Positions 7,993-17,501 of a DNA stretch of 41,715 nucleotides are shown here, piece after piece (the first letter of the stretch is position 1; the number at the start of each line of letters is the position of its first letter). Source of the stretch: DATJHM01 sp035493895 (GTDB lineage Bacteria > Chloroflexota > Ktedonobacteria > Ktedonobacterales > Ktedonobacteraceae); contig DATJHM010000116.1 of NCBI GenBank assembly GCA_035493895.1, positions 1 through 41,715 on the forward strand, written 5' to 3'. The notes below the pieces were generated by a model, which made no database searches, had not been told where the DNA came from, and saw only the letters and a list, made by a program, of their open reading frames with translations. The translations under genes were made by a program, and so were the position numbers.

Positions 7993-8016
7993 AGTAATTT
8001 CTTGCAAGAAATTACT
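7993..8016 (-). terminator. Terminator of the 422-aa membrane protein gene
   Basis: A 24-bp perfect palindrome (AGTAATTTCTTG joined to its reverse complement). Read on the minus strand it is followed by TTTTGG. It lies 23 nt after the stop codon. Confidence 0.7.
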
Positions 8017-8038
8017 GAGAGGGATAATCAAGGCAAAA

Positions 8039-9307
8039 TCAAACAAATAGCGATGGTAACGACGCGATGATGATACCCAGAACCGTGAGTGCAAGGCCGA
8101 TCTGTCCTATTCTTCTCTCAGGCCACATATTTACTCTGAACACAATGATATAGCCGAAGCCGTAGAGAAAAGCTGAAATCATCCCTATTCCTACGCCAAT
8201 CGCCGCAGAGATAAAGATGACGGTAGGATATCCCAATACCTGTGTCTGCGGATTCTCAAAGAAAAGATTGGTGGAAAGCAGAAACATGCCACAAAATGTA
8301 TACGCCCATGCAATCAAAAAGCCGCGCCGGAACCTTTGCCAGTTCACAACGGGCCAGATGACATTTTGTCGCGCCTTATATTTCGGCTTTATCAAGTAAA
8401 TCAGAACGCTTCCCTCTCCATTCCCAAAGACGATCATCAAGCTCACAGTAACAGCGAGGAAGGTCAATCGATGTACAGTATCATTGAGGACAAGCCGATC
8501 GAACAGCGGAAGCACCAATCCACACATATAGCCCACAGTTAACCAGAGCACAAATCGTTCCCACGAAGGAGTTTTTGAAGCCTTCACAGGATTTGGCGAT
8601 TGGTTAAACAGGGAACCCGGCAGAAATCCCATGCAAAAAGCGGTGAGACCAGCAACTATGACCCCTATGATTATTGCAATCAGACTAAAAGAAGCAAAAA
8701 ACTTGTTGAGTAAAAGAATAAAGAAGAAGAAGCATACAAATGCTACGACCAACTTCCAAAAAGTGATGTGAAACTTATCGAAAAGGGCGCCGCCTATGAA
8801 TCCATAAAGGATTTCAAGATAAATAAAGATGCCCGTATCCACACGAAAATAATCAAGGATGAGAATTATGAAGAGTAGTGCCACGCCCAATAAGAGCAAA
8901 ATCAGATTTTTTTTCCGCGAGTATGGACGAGTTGAGGTTGAGGCTTTGAGAGCCTGATCTTGTATCAAACCTATCAAAAGACCGATGGTGATACCCAATG
9001 TCAGAAAAAGAGCACTATTTGTTATTAAGGCAGTAAAAGTATTTTTATACCCCTCTTGAAAAAGGGTTGCAGAAGCCCTTGCCGTTATCAAACGAATATT
9101 TAACGATATAAAGTCTAAAATGCTGACAAGCACAATAGCGGCAACTCCGACCGCTCCACCCATCATGCCGAAAGTAAACGTCTGTGTCAGGCGACTGAAA
9201 ATTTTGATATTGAAAAGGCCATAAGAGCTGTACAATGCGCCCAGTATCGAAAGAAAAATGCCAGTTATGATCAACCAATGGAAATTGACGAACAGCCATG
9301 TTGCCAT
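8039..9307 (-). CDS. Multi-spanning membrane protein of unknown function
   Basis: 422 aa, not recognised. There are about 10-11 hydrophobic segments, beginning with an N-terminal one (NFHWLIITGIFLSILGALYSS region) and ending with two close to the C-terminus. The third to fifth are separated by short basic loops (SRKKNLILLLL). No signature motif, ATP site or conserved charged cluster is apparent. ATG 9307 follows GAGGGAGAG at good spacing; an upstream in-frame extension to 9385 lacks one. It lies 77 bp downstream of another unknown membrane protein on the same strand, so the two probably form an operon and may form one complex. Confidence 0.75.
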   Translation of the reverse strand: MATWLFVNFHWLIITGIFLSILGALYSSYGLFNIKIFSRLTQTFTFGMMGGAVGVAAIVLVSILDFISLNIRLITARASATLFQEGYKNTFTALITNSALFLTLGITIGLLIGLIQDQALKASTSTRPYSRKKNLILLLLGVALLFIILILDYFRVDTGIFIYLEILYGFIGGALFDKFHITFWKLVVAFVCFFFFILLLNKFFASFSLIAIIIGVIVAGLTAFCMGFLPGSLFNQSPNPVKASKTPSWERFVLWLTVGYMCGLVLPLFDRLVLNDTVHRLTFLAVTVSLMIVFGNGEGSVLIYLIKPKYKARQNVIWPVVNWQRFRRGFLIAWAYTFCGMFLLSTNLFFENPQTQVLGYPTVIFISAAIGVGIGMISAFLYGFGYIIVFRVNMWPERRIGQIGLALTVLGIIIASLPSLFV

Positions 9308-9384
9308 GCATCTCTCCCTCTCTTCCTCACGAGATTTGACGAGAACGCTCTGCTGTACACATACCAGAGATTGATCATCGAACA

Positions 9385-10035
9385 TTACCTATGCAGGAGA
9401 ATAGAAGCACATCTTATATATGCGAACGCCAGGAAGATATCGCTCATGATCTCCATGAGCGTCGTTGCGGTAGAGGTTAGCACCAGCACAGTTACTATTC
9501 CCACAAACGCGACACCGATAATGACGATTCCCACCCATCTGGGATACAAAGACGCGCGAATAATCCCAACTGCGAACAGAAGATTGCCAGGGAACAGCAA
9601 CACAAAATTATAGACGAAAGTATAATAAGCAATGACTTGAGATTGCCAGGGCGCGACAACTGGATGAACTTCTTGCAACAAAATGATTTCTAGCGAAGTT
9701 ACAAAATCAGAATACAGCAACGCGATCATGACAATGATTAATCCAGCCAGGCCAATGAGACCGGCTTTGCCCGCTTGCTTTTTATACAGGCCTGGAAGTC
9801 CCAGTATATAAAAAATACCTGTCGCCAGATACGCTACTAATACCGCCAGCGTCAGATTGCGCCCCGATGTATTCGCAATGAGCGCGAAGATTGCGACAAG
9901 CAAGAGGGAAATACTGCCCAGGATCATGCTTATTCCGCTTATTGTAAAGAAGCGTGCTTGCCTTTGCGAGATTGGTGAGGATTGCGGTGCAGGTACGTTC
10001 TGGCTTCCTGGGGATGTAAACCAGCGCAATTTCAT
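9385..10035 (-). CDS. Six-helix membrane protein of unknown function
   Basis: 216 aa, not recognised. A polar N-terminus of about 35 residues precedes six hydrophobic segments. The outer loop after helix 4 carries EVHPVVAPWQSQ, and helix 5 ends with FPGNLLFAVGIIRASLYPRW, a pattern resembling DUF4386-like integral membrane proteins only loosely. ATG 10035 has GGGAGG 8 nt upstream. It is the first gene of a probable two-gene unit. Confidence 0.75.
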   Translation of the reverse strand: MKLRWFTSPGSQNVPAPQSSPISQRQARFFTISGISMILGSISLLLVAIFALIANTSGRNLTLAVLVAYLATGIFYILGLPGLYKKQAGKAGLIGLAGLIIVMIALLYSDFVTSLEIILLQEVHPVVAPWQSQVIAYYTFVYNFVLLFPGNLLFAVGIIRASLYPRWVGIVIIGVAFVGIVTVLVLTSTATTLMEIMSDIFLAFAYIRCASILLHR

Positions 10036-10197
10036 GATCGCGGCCTCCCGACACACTAGATTTGACACACTGTCTATAGAACACAGATAATCTTCGACTC
10101 TATTCTACCTTAAACAATCTTTTTATACAATATACTTCTATAGATAAATATTTTCTGAATTGATCTATTTACCGGGATTGGCGAGGAGCAGGGAAAA

Positions 10198-11388
10198 TCA
10201 GGAGGGGAAAAAGGGAGGCAGGGTCAGACAAAACCGACAGCCCTCTCCGGGCCGACCAGAACTCTCGACCCAGATGCGCCCTTGCATCGCCTCCATAAAA
10301 CGTTTGCAGATATAGAGCCCCAATCCCATCCCACGCGTTGTACCCGCCAGATCACGCCTGAGGCGCACAAATTTCTCAAACAGCAGAGGAAGCTCTTCGG
10401 CTGGAATACCAGGGCCAGCATCCTGCACGCTCAGGTACACGGGCGAGGAAGGGGTCTCCTGTGTGGTCTCAATATGGATCTCTGTCTGTTTCGGGACATA
10501 CTTGAAAATATTGGAGAACAGATTTTGCAGCACCTGACGCAGCAACTCCGGATCAGCCCGAACGGTAATATGCTCGGGCACATGAAGACAGAGCGTGTAG
10601 GCCCCGATATCTTCAGGATCCAATTGCGCCAACGTTTCCTGTAGCGTTTGATGGATGCAGACCGCAGTTGTTTGCCCTAGAGGCACTTCGCTCACGGCAG
10701 TGGTAACGTCCAACGCACGATTGACCAGTTCAGCCAGTGCTTCCTGGTTTGCCATTGCCTGCTCCAACATCTGTTCCCTCTGCATCGGGTCCAGAGCTTC
10801 ATGATACTCTTTGAGCAATTCCAGCGAACCACCCAGCACGGTCAGGGGTGTGCGCAACTCGTGGCTCACATTGAGCAGAAATTGATCTTTCAGCTCGTTG
10901 ATCTTGCGTTGCTGCTCATAACTGATGGCGAGCTGATGTTGCGCTTCCAGTGCCAGCATGCGCTCGTGTTCTGCCGCCAGAGCTTGCAGACGCGCCGTAT
11001 GCACAAGGTCAATTGCTGTCCGCAACCAGCAGATTGCCAGCCCAATCAGGGACGAAATGACCAGACCAAGAAGCGCCCTCCCCACAACATCCAGAATAGT
11101 CAAAGTATGCCCTAAGAAATGGAAATAGAATATCTCAATCAGGACGACCGTTGAGAACACACTGACAACCAACCCTCGATAAGAAAAGAACCAGCAGAGG
11201 CAGATTATCGGCAACACCATGCTGGCCCCATTGTGCAATTGAGCAAAGAAGAAACTGAGTCCTGAGATGCCTAATAGGTAAGCAAATATCACGATACCTA
11301 TACGTACACGCCTGGAGAGGGTCAATAAGAAGAGGGGAAACGTCTGTACTTGCTCGAGGAAGGCTTTTTTATAAAAATAGTGTTTCAT
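10198..11388 (-). CDS. Membrane-bound sensor histidine kinase
   Basis: 396 aa. Residues 30-122 hold four hydrophobic segments with very short loops, in the manner of DUF4118-type sensor regions. A coiled coil (about 130-165) links to the HisKA domain with the phospho-acceptor His176 in NVSHELRTPL. The ATPase domain has an N box (NLFSNIFKY), G1 (DAGPGIP) and G2 (GMGLGLYICK). With almost no extracytoplasmic loop, it probably senses something in or at the membrane. No response regulator is adjacent, so it is an orphan kinase. Confidence 0.92.
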   Translation of the reverse strand: MKHYFYKKAFLEQVQTFPLFLLTLSRRVRIGIVIFAYLLGISGLSFFFAQLHNGASMVLPIICLCWFFSYRGLVVSVFSTVVLIEIFYFHFLGHTLTILDVVGRALLGLVISSLIGLAICWLRTAIDLVHTARLQALAAEHERMLALEAQHQLAISYEQQRKINELKDQFLLNVSHELRTPLTVLGGSLELLKEYHEALDPMQREQMLEQAMANQEALAELVNRALDVTTAVSEVPLGQTTAVCIHQTLQETLAQLDPEDIGAYTLCLHVPEHITVRADPELLRQVLQNLFSNIFKYVPKQTEIHIETTQETPSSPVYLSVQDAGPGIPAEELPLLFEKFVRLRRDLAGTTRGMGLGLYICKRFMEAMQGRIWVESSGRPGEGCRFCLTLPPFFPS

Positions 11389-12092
11389 GGGTTATTTACC
11401 ATCGCGATCTCCTGGCCTTATCGTTGAACAGAGATTTCTAGCGTATCATTTTACCGCTCTTTTACGCAAATTACCCATCCACCAGTTTCGCTCGCAATAC
11501 TATTCTACAATGTAAAAATAGCTTAGTGAGAGTATATCACATTCATAAATATAAGTATATTAAAATATATTCTATTTCCTGTTTCTTATGCAGCAAACGT
11601 TCTATAAATGACGTAGATCAGGCCCTTCATCTTATGTCTACAATACCCGGGCCAGAAAAAGGGGCAATTTGCCTTGATTTCTGAAGCAAGAAACCTTATA
11701 CTCTAGATAAGCTCTTCTTGTGCATGTTGCATAAAATGTTGCTTCTACGATGAGGTAAATAACAATCCTATCACTATGCGATTGTGCCTCCCCTGCATCC
11801 ATGATGGTTGCTCTCCTCACTGCCTGTTTGAGGAACCCTCAAAGACGCTCCTGCCCATAACCATGCCTGAAAATGGCTTGTTGTCCCGGCTATACTGAAA
11901 GGAGGGCTCCAGCCACACGCTCATTCGAGATACCTCCATATGAAGAAAGAAGCTGCTGTCTTCTGTACGTCAGGACGACAGCAATACACGCTCTACACGC
12001 ACGCTTGCATCTTTGTTTTACCCAATGAACAGTAACGATGTTGCGACCATCTCCCGTTTGAAACGGTACAAACACATTAAGGGACATGCTCA
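11389..12092. other. 704-bp divergent intergenic region
   Basis: Separates the kinase (minus) from the permease (plus) and is AT-rich in 11500-11600. A hairpin TGCTGTC/GACAGCA with an inner CTG/CAG step spans 11954-11983, about 110 nt before the permease start. A -10-like TATACT occurs at 11891-11896 without a convincing -35. No supported gene; a structured leader for the permease is possible but unproven. Confidence 0.4.
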
Positions 12093-13754
12093 ATGATCGA
12101 AGGACAAAAAACTGCCGAGCAAGAGAGCAGCATACCTAAACGGCAATTTAATACGCTGGTCAATAATCCCGTGATGGAGGACTACTCTCTGCGCTATGCG
12201 CCACGCTCATTCAGAAAGTGGAGTGAGTATGCCACTGCGACTGCGGCATTGGGGGGTATCGCCTATATGGCAGACTTTGCCATTGGGGCGTCAATTTTTG
12301 TCACGCATGGATTCGCCAGTGCCGTCTGGGCTATTCTGGCTGCCGCAATCGTGATCTTCCTGACGGGCATCCCGATTGCCTACTACTCGGCAAAGTACAA
12401 TATCGATATGGACCTGCTCACCCGAGGGGCGGGCTTTGGCTATCTGGGCTCTACGATCACTTCCCTGATCTACGCCAGCTTCACGTTCATCTTCTTTTCC
12501 CTTGAAGGCTCCATTATGGCACAGGCCATTAACGTGTATTTCGGGCTGGCCTTGCCCTGGGCTTATCTCATCTGTGCCCTCTTGATCATTCCGCTGGTAC
12601 TCTATGGCATGACGTTTCTCTCGAAGCTTCAGGTCTGGACACAGCCGGTCTGGTTACTCCTCTTCGTTCTGCCTTTTCTCGCCGTGCTGGTGAAAGATCC
12701 CGGGGCGTACGGTGCCTGGACCCATTTCGGAGGCTCTTCTCCTACCGGAGCAAGCTTTAATTTCCTGGATGTCGGTCTGGGAGCTGGCGTTGCGCTCTCG
12801 CTCATCGCACAGATCGGAGAACAGGTGGATTATCTCCGCTTTATGCCGGACAAAACCCCCGCCAATAGCAAGAAGTGGTGGACTGCGGTAATCAGTGCCG
12901 GTCCGGGCTGGGTGATCCTTGGTGCGCTCAAACAGCTTGGCGGTGGCTTTCTGGCCTTCTATATCTTCGCCGCGCTTGGCGCAACGCTCGCCGTGGAACC
13001 TATCCAGCAACTGATCAAGGGCTTCGGCGTTCTCATCCCCAATCCGTTTCTGGTCTTAACGATTGCAACGTTCTTCGTGGTGCTCTCTCAGGTCAAGATC
13101 AATGTCACCAATGCCTACTCGGGCTCGCTTTCCTGGTCCAATTTCTTCTCGCGCATTTTGCACTGGCACCCTGGACGCGTGGTGTGGCTATTCTTCAATG
13201 TCGGCATTGCTCTCCTGTTGATGGAACTGGGCGTGTTCGGGTTCTTGAATACGGTGCTTGGCTTCTACTCGAATGTGGCGATTGCCTGGATCGGGGCGGT
13301 GGTGGCCGATCTTGTCATTAATAAACCGCTCCTGAAATTGAGCCCTTCCTACATCGAGTTCAGACGTGCCCATCTCTATAACATTAATCCTGTGGGCTTC
13401 GGGTCTATGCTGATCGCTTCGGTCATCTCGGTCGCTGCGTTCTTCGGACTATTCGGAGCGTTCGCGCAGGCGTTCTCGCCCTTCCTGGCAATCGTCATCG
13501 CCTTTATCCTTTCTCCCGTTCTGGCGATTCTGACGAAAGGGAAGTATTATGTCGCACGCAAGGATTCTGCCAATCCTCTGAGCAGCACGAGAGAACTCAC
13601 GGTGCTGAATTGCACGGTCTGTAAAGATGATTATGAGACTCCTGACATGACGTACTGCCCTTTCCACAAGGGAGACATCTGCTCTCTCTGTTGCACGCTC
13701 GAGAAAAATTGTCACGATATGTGCAAAAAGGCAGTTGTAGAGCAGGCCGTGTAG
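12093..13754 (+). CDS. NCS1 family (purine/pyrimidine-type) permease with a C-terminal cysteine-rich domain
   Basis: 553 aa. About 12 hydrophobic segments span residues 45-490 with NCS1-like features: a gapped first helix pair (GGIAYMADFAIGASI), LLTRGAGFGYLGS, QIGEQVDYLRFMPD and KINVTNAYSGSLSWSNFFSR, all familiar from cytosine/purine permeases. The last 48 residues (from about 507) are a separate domain with eight Cys: 507, 510, 522, 530, 533, 534, 540 and 544, plus His524 and His541, in the order C-x2-C, YCPFH, C-x2-CC, C-x3-C. Ordinary CodB or PucI lack this, so it probably binds metal or senses redox state. The ATG has AAGGGA about 10 nt upstream. Substrate is uncertain. Confidence 0.88.
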   Translation: MIEGQKTAEQESSIPKRQFNTLVNNPVMEDYSLRYAPRSFRKWSEYATATAALGGIAYMADFAIGASIFVTHGFASAVWAILAAAIVIFLTGIPIAYYSAKYNIDMDLLTRGAGFGYLGSTITSLIYASFTFIFFSLEGSIMAQAINVYFGLALPWAYLICALLIIPLVLYGMTFLSKLQVWTQPVWLLLFVLPFLAVLVKDPGAYGAWTHFGGSSPTGASFNFLDVGLGAGVALSLIAQIGEQVDYLRFMPDKTPANSKKWWTAVISAGPGWVILGALKQLGGGFLAFYIFAALGATLAVEPIQQLIKGFGVLIPNPFLVLTIATFFVVLSQVKINVTNAYSGSLSWSNFFSRILHWHPGRVVWLFFNVGIALLLMELGVFGFLNTVLGFYSNVAIAWIGAVVADLVINKPLLKLSPSYIEFRRAHLYNINPVGFGSMLIASVISVAAFFGLFGAFAQAFSPFLAIVIAFILSPVLAILTKGKYYVARKDSANPLSSTRELTVLNCTVCKDDYETPDMTYCPFHKGDICSLCCTLEKNCHDMCKKAVVEQAV

Positions 13755-13780
13755 CTCCTCTATAAGAGAACGAGGCTGAA

Positions 13781-13808
13781 GACAATGGCACGACGTCGTG
13801 CCATTGTC
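13781..13808. terminator. 28-bp perfect palindrome after the permease
   Basis: GACAATGGCACGAC (13781-13794) is followed directly by its exact reverse complement. The loop is only the central bases, and TCCCCCCCC follows. Placed 27 nt after the stop; likely a terminator, although the lack of a loop also fits a cruciform or a dimeric protein site. Confidence 0.6.
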
Positions 13809-13840
13809 TCCCCCCCTTTCAACCAGAGATGCACACAACA

Positions 13841-13860
13841 AGAGACGTGCGTCTCTTTTT
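13841..13860 (+). terminator. Small intrinsic terminator
   Basis: AGAGAC and GTCTCT arms around GTGC, followed by a run of T's to 13860. A classic short stem with a U-tract, second in tandem after the 13781-13808 palindrome. Confidence 0.6.
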
Positions 13861-14529
13861 CATGCAGGAATATCAACCCCCATGCCTTCTATCCCCCTCT
13901 TACCGAGATACACAGATCTGAAAGGCTGGGGCCCCGTTTCTCTGCTTCACAGGATTGTGTTTCTCTCCAAAATGCGATATGCTTGTAATATACATTTTAT
14001 ATATCCGTGCTTTATAGATGACAAATCTTTAGCTATCTACCATAGTACGTGAATTACGTTTGTTCGGTTGGGAGTTGGTGCTGTCTACCCACAAAGGGAT
14101 CTGCCGCATCCCTGAGGCTCACTTTTCGCGTGTGTTCCTCAGCAGAACTCTACCTCACTTACATCGATGACCTCATCCTTTTAGAGAGCTGCTTTGAGGT
14201 GCCGCATCCGTGTCCGTGCCGATGCAAACGACCTATCCTCCAACGTCTCCACGAGACACCGGGACCGCCTCTCTCCGTGCTGACTCACGATGACTCTGGC
14301 GTGCGTCTCAATAAGGTATCTATCATGCTGCTCCTCGCCTTGCAAGATGCATGAAAAGAGGAAACGTTATCAAACGCCTCATGCCCAAAACGCGTGGGCA
14401 GGACGGATACAAGCAAAAATGATATGATCAGACCAAAGTATTTCTCGGGCAGTGCAGTGCCCCTCACCAGATCTCTGAGCACAGACTTTTTTCTTGTGAG
14501 GGAGCGGGACACGAAAGGACGATATCTCG

Positions 14530-16653
14530 ATGAGCAACGAGCAACCCGATCGCTCCTCAGATCTGAAACAAGAGGCACAGACCGCGACTACGCCGCGACA
14601 CAGTGAGTCGACCCGTAATGCCGAACTTCCAGTGCTTACAAGGGTGGATGGAGCCAGGCTCCTGGAATTTTCTCCTGATGCTCTGCTGCTCATCAATACA
14701 GGGGGAACCATAGTCCTGATCAATGAGCAAGCAGCGGCCTTGTTTGGCTACACACAGGCTGAGCTGATTGATCACCCCCTGGAAAAGCTTCTTCCTACGC
14801 GCTTTCATGCAGCGCATGTAGCCCACCGGCTCAATTATGCGACTACCCCTCTCCCTCGGCCGATGGGTGTAGGACTTGACCTGATGGGGCGGCGCAAAGA
14901 TGGCAGCGAATTTCCGGTCGATATTAGTTTACGGCCCATCCTCCTGGAGCAGGTGTATCATGTGATGGGTGCCATCCGCGATATCACGATCCAGCGTTTT
15001 CTCGAACGCGAACGTGCCCAGCAAACCGAACGCATCTCCCAACTCACGACCCTCATTGATCTGGCCCATGATGCCATTCAGGTACAGGATCAGCTTGGCC
15101 GTATTCTGTTCTGGAACCGTGGCGCGCAAGAACTCTATGGCTGGAGCGCACAAGAGGCGCTTGGACGCATGGCCCATGTGCTACTCCAGACACACTTTCC
15201 CGAAAGCTCGGCGGCAGTCAACACCGAACTGGAACGTGTCGGTCGCTGGGAAGGAGAACTCATACAGACGGATCGGCAGGGACGCACGATGATCGTCGAA
15301 TGCCGTCGTGTACTCATTGCGGATGAGCACAACCATCATCCCGCCGCGATTTTCGTCATTGCCCGCGACATCACGGAACGCCGCAGGCAGGAACAGGCCC
15401 GGGCTACCGTCCACACTGAGACGCTGGCCCAACGCGCCTTTCTGCAAGAGTTGCTGGATGCCTTACCTGGTGGCGTCTCCGTGGTGCATGGACACGAGGC
15501 CCGCCTGCTACTGACGAATCGCGCGGCTGCGAGCATCTGGGGTGCGCCGTGGCCTGTTGGTCAGCCGATGCGCACGTTTTTAGAGGAGCGCCACATTCGT
15601 CTGGTCGAGGCTTCAGGGCACGCTCTGCGCGAGAATGGCTGGGCCACGATGCGCGCTCTGCTGGACGGGGAGACGGTGCTCCAGCATCAGGAAGTGGTCC
15701 GCCAACCCTCGGGGGCCAGTTTACCTGTCCTGGTTAATGCCGTACCGCTGATCTCGGCTCACTGGCAGAGCCTGGAGGTACCAGACGCACAGAGCCACGA
15801 TCTGCCTGGACAGAAGGGGATCAGAGAGCCACTGGCGCTGGTGATCTATCAAGATGTACGCCTGCTCAAAGAGGCCGAATATTTCAAAGAGGAATTTATC
15901 GGTATTACTGCCCATGAGCTGCGCCAACCGCTGGCCGCCCTCAAAGGAGCTGTGGGCACCCTGCTACTGCAAACCGCACGGGGACATGGAACACCGCTGG
16001 CCTTCTGGCAACAAGAAATGTTACAGGATCTGGATCTGGCAACCGACCGTCTTACCGACCTGACCGACGATCTGCTCGATGTCTCTCGGTTACAGGCCGG
16101 TCGGCTCTCTTTACAGCGTACGACCACCGATCTGGTTTCCCTCACCGAGCGCGTGGTGAAGCGCCTCCAGCAGACGGCAAACAGGCACCAGTTGGAATGC
16201 TCTACCAACCAGGTCAGGCTTGAAGCACAGGTCGATGCCCGACGGATTGAGCAAGTGCTGACCAATCTGCTCACCAATGCCGTAAAGTACAGTCCGCTGG
16301 GAGGACTGATACGTGTGACACTCTCCACACATGTGGCTGAACACGTCGCAGAAATCCAGGTTCAGGACAGTGGCATGGGCATTCCTGCGCATCAGCAGGC
16401 GCGCATCTTTGGCCGCTTCATGCGTGCGGACAATGCCCAATCCTCAGGGATCAACGGAACCGGGCTGGGTCTCTATCTGTGCCACGCGCTCATTGAGCAG
16501 CATGGAGGGCAACTCTGGTTTGAATCGACCGAAGGGGTTGGATCGACCTTCTTTGCGACGCTTCCCCTCTCCCCAGATTTTTCCTCCAATGGGGAAGCTC
16601 AGACCGGCCCCCTGAGCGAAACGGTCTCAGCGGAAAGTGTGAGCGAATGGTGA
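14530..16653 (+). CDS. Soluble three-PAS sensor histidine kinase
   Basis: 707 aa without membrane segments. PAS-like domains lie at about 40-155 (LLEFSPDALLLINTGGTIVLIN ... MGAIRDIT), 165-290 (DAIQVQDQLGRILFWNRGAQELYGWS ... IARDITERR) and 300-435 (LLDALPGGVSVVHGHEARLLLTN). HisKA has His462 in AHELRQPL. The ATPase domain follows with NLLTNAVKYS, DSGMGIP and GTGLGLYLC. The Arg-Gln-Pro-Leu variant of the H box is common in PAS kinases. AAAGGA is 9 nt upstream of ATG 14530. No response regulator is next to it. It lies downstream of the permease, but 775 bp and two terminators intervene. Confidence 0.93.
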   Translation: MSNEQPDRSSDLKQEAQTATTPRHSESTRNAELPVLTRVDGARLLEFSPDALLLINTGGTIVLINEQAAALFGYTQAELIDHPLEKLLPTRFHAAHVAHRLNYATTPLPRPMGVGLDLMGRRKDGSEFPVDISLRPILLEQVYHVMGAIRDITIQRFLERERAQQTERISQLTTLIDLAHDAIQVQDQLGRILFWNRGAQELYGWSAQEALGRMAHVLLQTHFPESSAAVNTELERVGRWEGELIQTDRQGRTMIVECRRVLIADEHNHHPAAIFVIARDITERRRQEQARATVHTETLAQRAFLQELLDALPGGVSVVHGHEARLLLTNRAAASIWGAPWPVGQPMRTFLEERHIRLVEASGHALRENGWATMRALLDGETVLQHQEVVRQPSGASLPVLVNAVPLISAHWQSLEVPDAQSHDLPGQKGIREPLALVIYQDVRLLKEAEYFKEEFIGITAHELRQPLAALKGAVGTLLLQTARGHGTPLAFWQQEMLQDLDLATDRLTDLTDDLLDVSRLQAGRLSLQRTTTDLVSLTERVVKRLQQTANRHQLECSTNQVRLEAQVDARRIEQVLTNLLTNAVKYSPLGGLIRVTLSTHVAEHVAEIQVQDSGMGIPAHQQARIFGRFMRADNAQSSGINGTGLGLYLCHALIEQHGGQLWFESTEGVGSTFFATLPLSPDFSSNGEAQTGPLSETVSAESVSEW

Positions 16654-16852
16654 TAACCCCCAGGGTACTTGTGAGGCAGATGGAATCTCGTACTGGAGAA
16701 CGGTGATGGTTCTGTGCCAGGCCAGTGACGCTTTGTGATCCATCAGTAAGATCACCGGTGTATGCTGCTGATAGAGCAACATTTTGATCTTCCCTCTGGA
16801 AGATTGATGTGCGTCGGGTTTTCTCCTGGAGTGGAGAAAAGGAAGAAAGATC

Positions 16853-17302
16853 ATGAAACAGAAACCGATCCGCATCACCCTGGTCGTCTTAGAGGTATTT
16901 GTCGCACTGGGTGCCATCTTCGGGGGCATAGGTCTGCTGACAGGAGCGATTCCAGCCTCACTGAACGGGCTGCAAGGCTCGCCGTTCGTTGATTATACCA
17001 TCCCCGCTTTGTTGTTAATCATTATTGTGGGCGGCAACATGCTCCTGGCCGCAGCAACCATTCTCAGCGGGCGCGAAATCGGCATACTGGCATCAGCTTT
17101 CGCCGGGCTTGCCATGATGATCTTCGAGATCGTGGAGGTAGCAGTCATTGACCATATAGGAGGTAGCGAGTTGCTGTTTGCGGTGGTCCTGCAAGCTTTC
17201 TACTTTATGCTCGGTCTGGTGATCTTTGTGCTAAGTACCTCCCTCTGGATGACCGAATATCGAAGGTACCACTTCCCAGCCAGGCACGTCAGTCATACCT
17301 GA
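16853..17302 (+). CDS. Small four-helix membrane protein, unknown
   Basis: 149 aa, not recognised. Four hydrophobic segments (about 8-30, 45-68, 72-98, 105-130) with a short basic N-terminus and a His/Arg-rich tail. The second segment begins after PFVDYTIPALLL and the third contains GREIGILASAFAGLAMM. Ribosome site AAGGAAG lies 8 nt upstream. It stands alone, 199 bp after the PAS kinase, with no clear partner. Confidence 0.75.
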   Translation: MKQKPIRITLVVLEVFVALGAIFGGIGLLTGAIPASLNGLQGSPFVDYTIPALLLIIIVGGNMLLAAATILSGREIGILASAFAGLAMMIFEIVEVAVIDHIGGSELLFAVVLQAFYFMLGLVIFVLSTSLWMTEYRRYHFPARHVSHT

Positions 17303-17384
17303 TTTTACTCTGCCCATTTTGACTCCATAACCATTCAGCGCGCGGTTATGCGCGATACGCTGCCCGTTTCGCCTCTACTTCAGC

Positions 17385-17445
17385 TTGACAATGTACTATT
17401 TCCAGACTATACTTTTCTCATAAGGTAAGTACCGAACAGTACGGT
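17385..17445 (+). promoter_or_regulatory. Promoter and operator of the first TetR-monooxygenase operon
   Basis: Near-consensus promoter: -35 TTGACA (17385-17390), 17 bp spacer, -10 TATACT (17408-17413). The operator GTACCGAACAGTACGGT (17429-17445) lies just after the expected transcript start and contains arms ACCGAAC/GTACGGT (6 of 7 symmetric). A bound repressor would block elongation. The same motif occurs before the second TetR gene at 24832-24848. Confidence 0.82.
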
Positions 17446-17501
17446 TCTCATCATAAGGACATTTTACTTACACTTTTTCAGGAAGGCGGAAGCGTATCAC
17501 T

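Larger units (their letters stand above)
13755..14529. other. 775-bp gene-free stretch between permease and PAS kinase
   Basis: Holds two hairpins (13781-13808 and 13841-13860), a -10-like TATGAT near 14423 and a small GGGCA/TGCCC repeat at 14447-14462. Short open frames exist but none has a ribosome site or recognisable protein sequence. The region is long for this window, and its function is not seen. Confidence 0.4.

Noticed and set aside
11954..11983. Riboswitch before the NCS1 permease
   Set aside because: Only one small hairpin is visible, and I cannot match it to a purine, thiamine or other known aptamer; kept only as a note in the intergenic entry.
14049..14354. 101-codon ORF in the long gap before the PAS kinase
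   Set aside because: GTG start without a ribosome site and a composition rich in Cys and Leu typical of non-coding frames.
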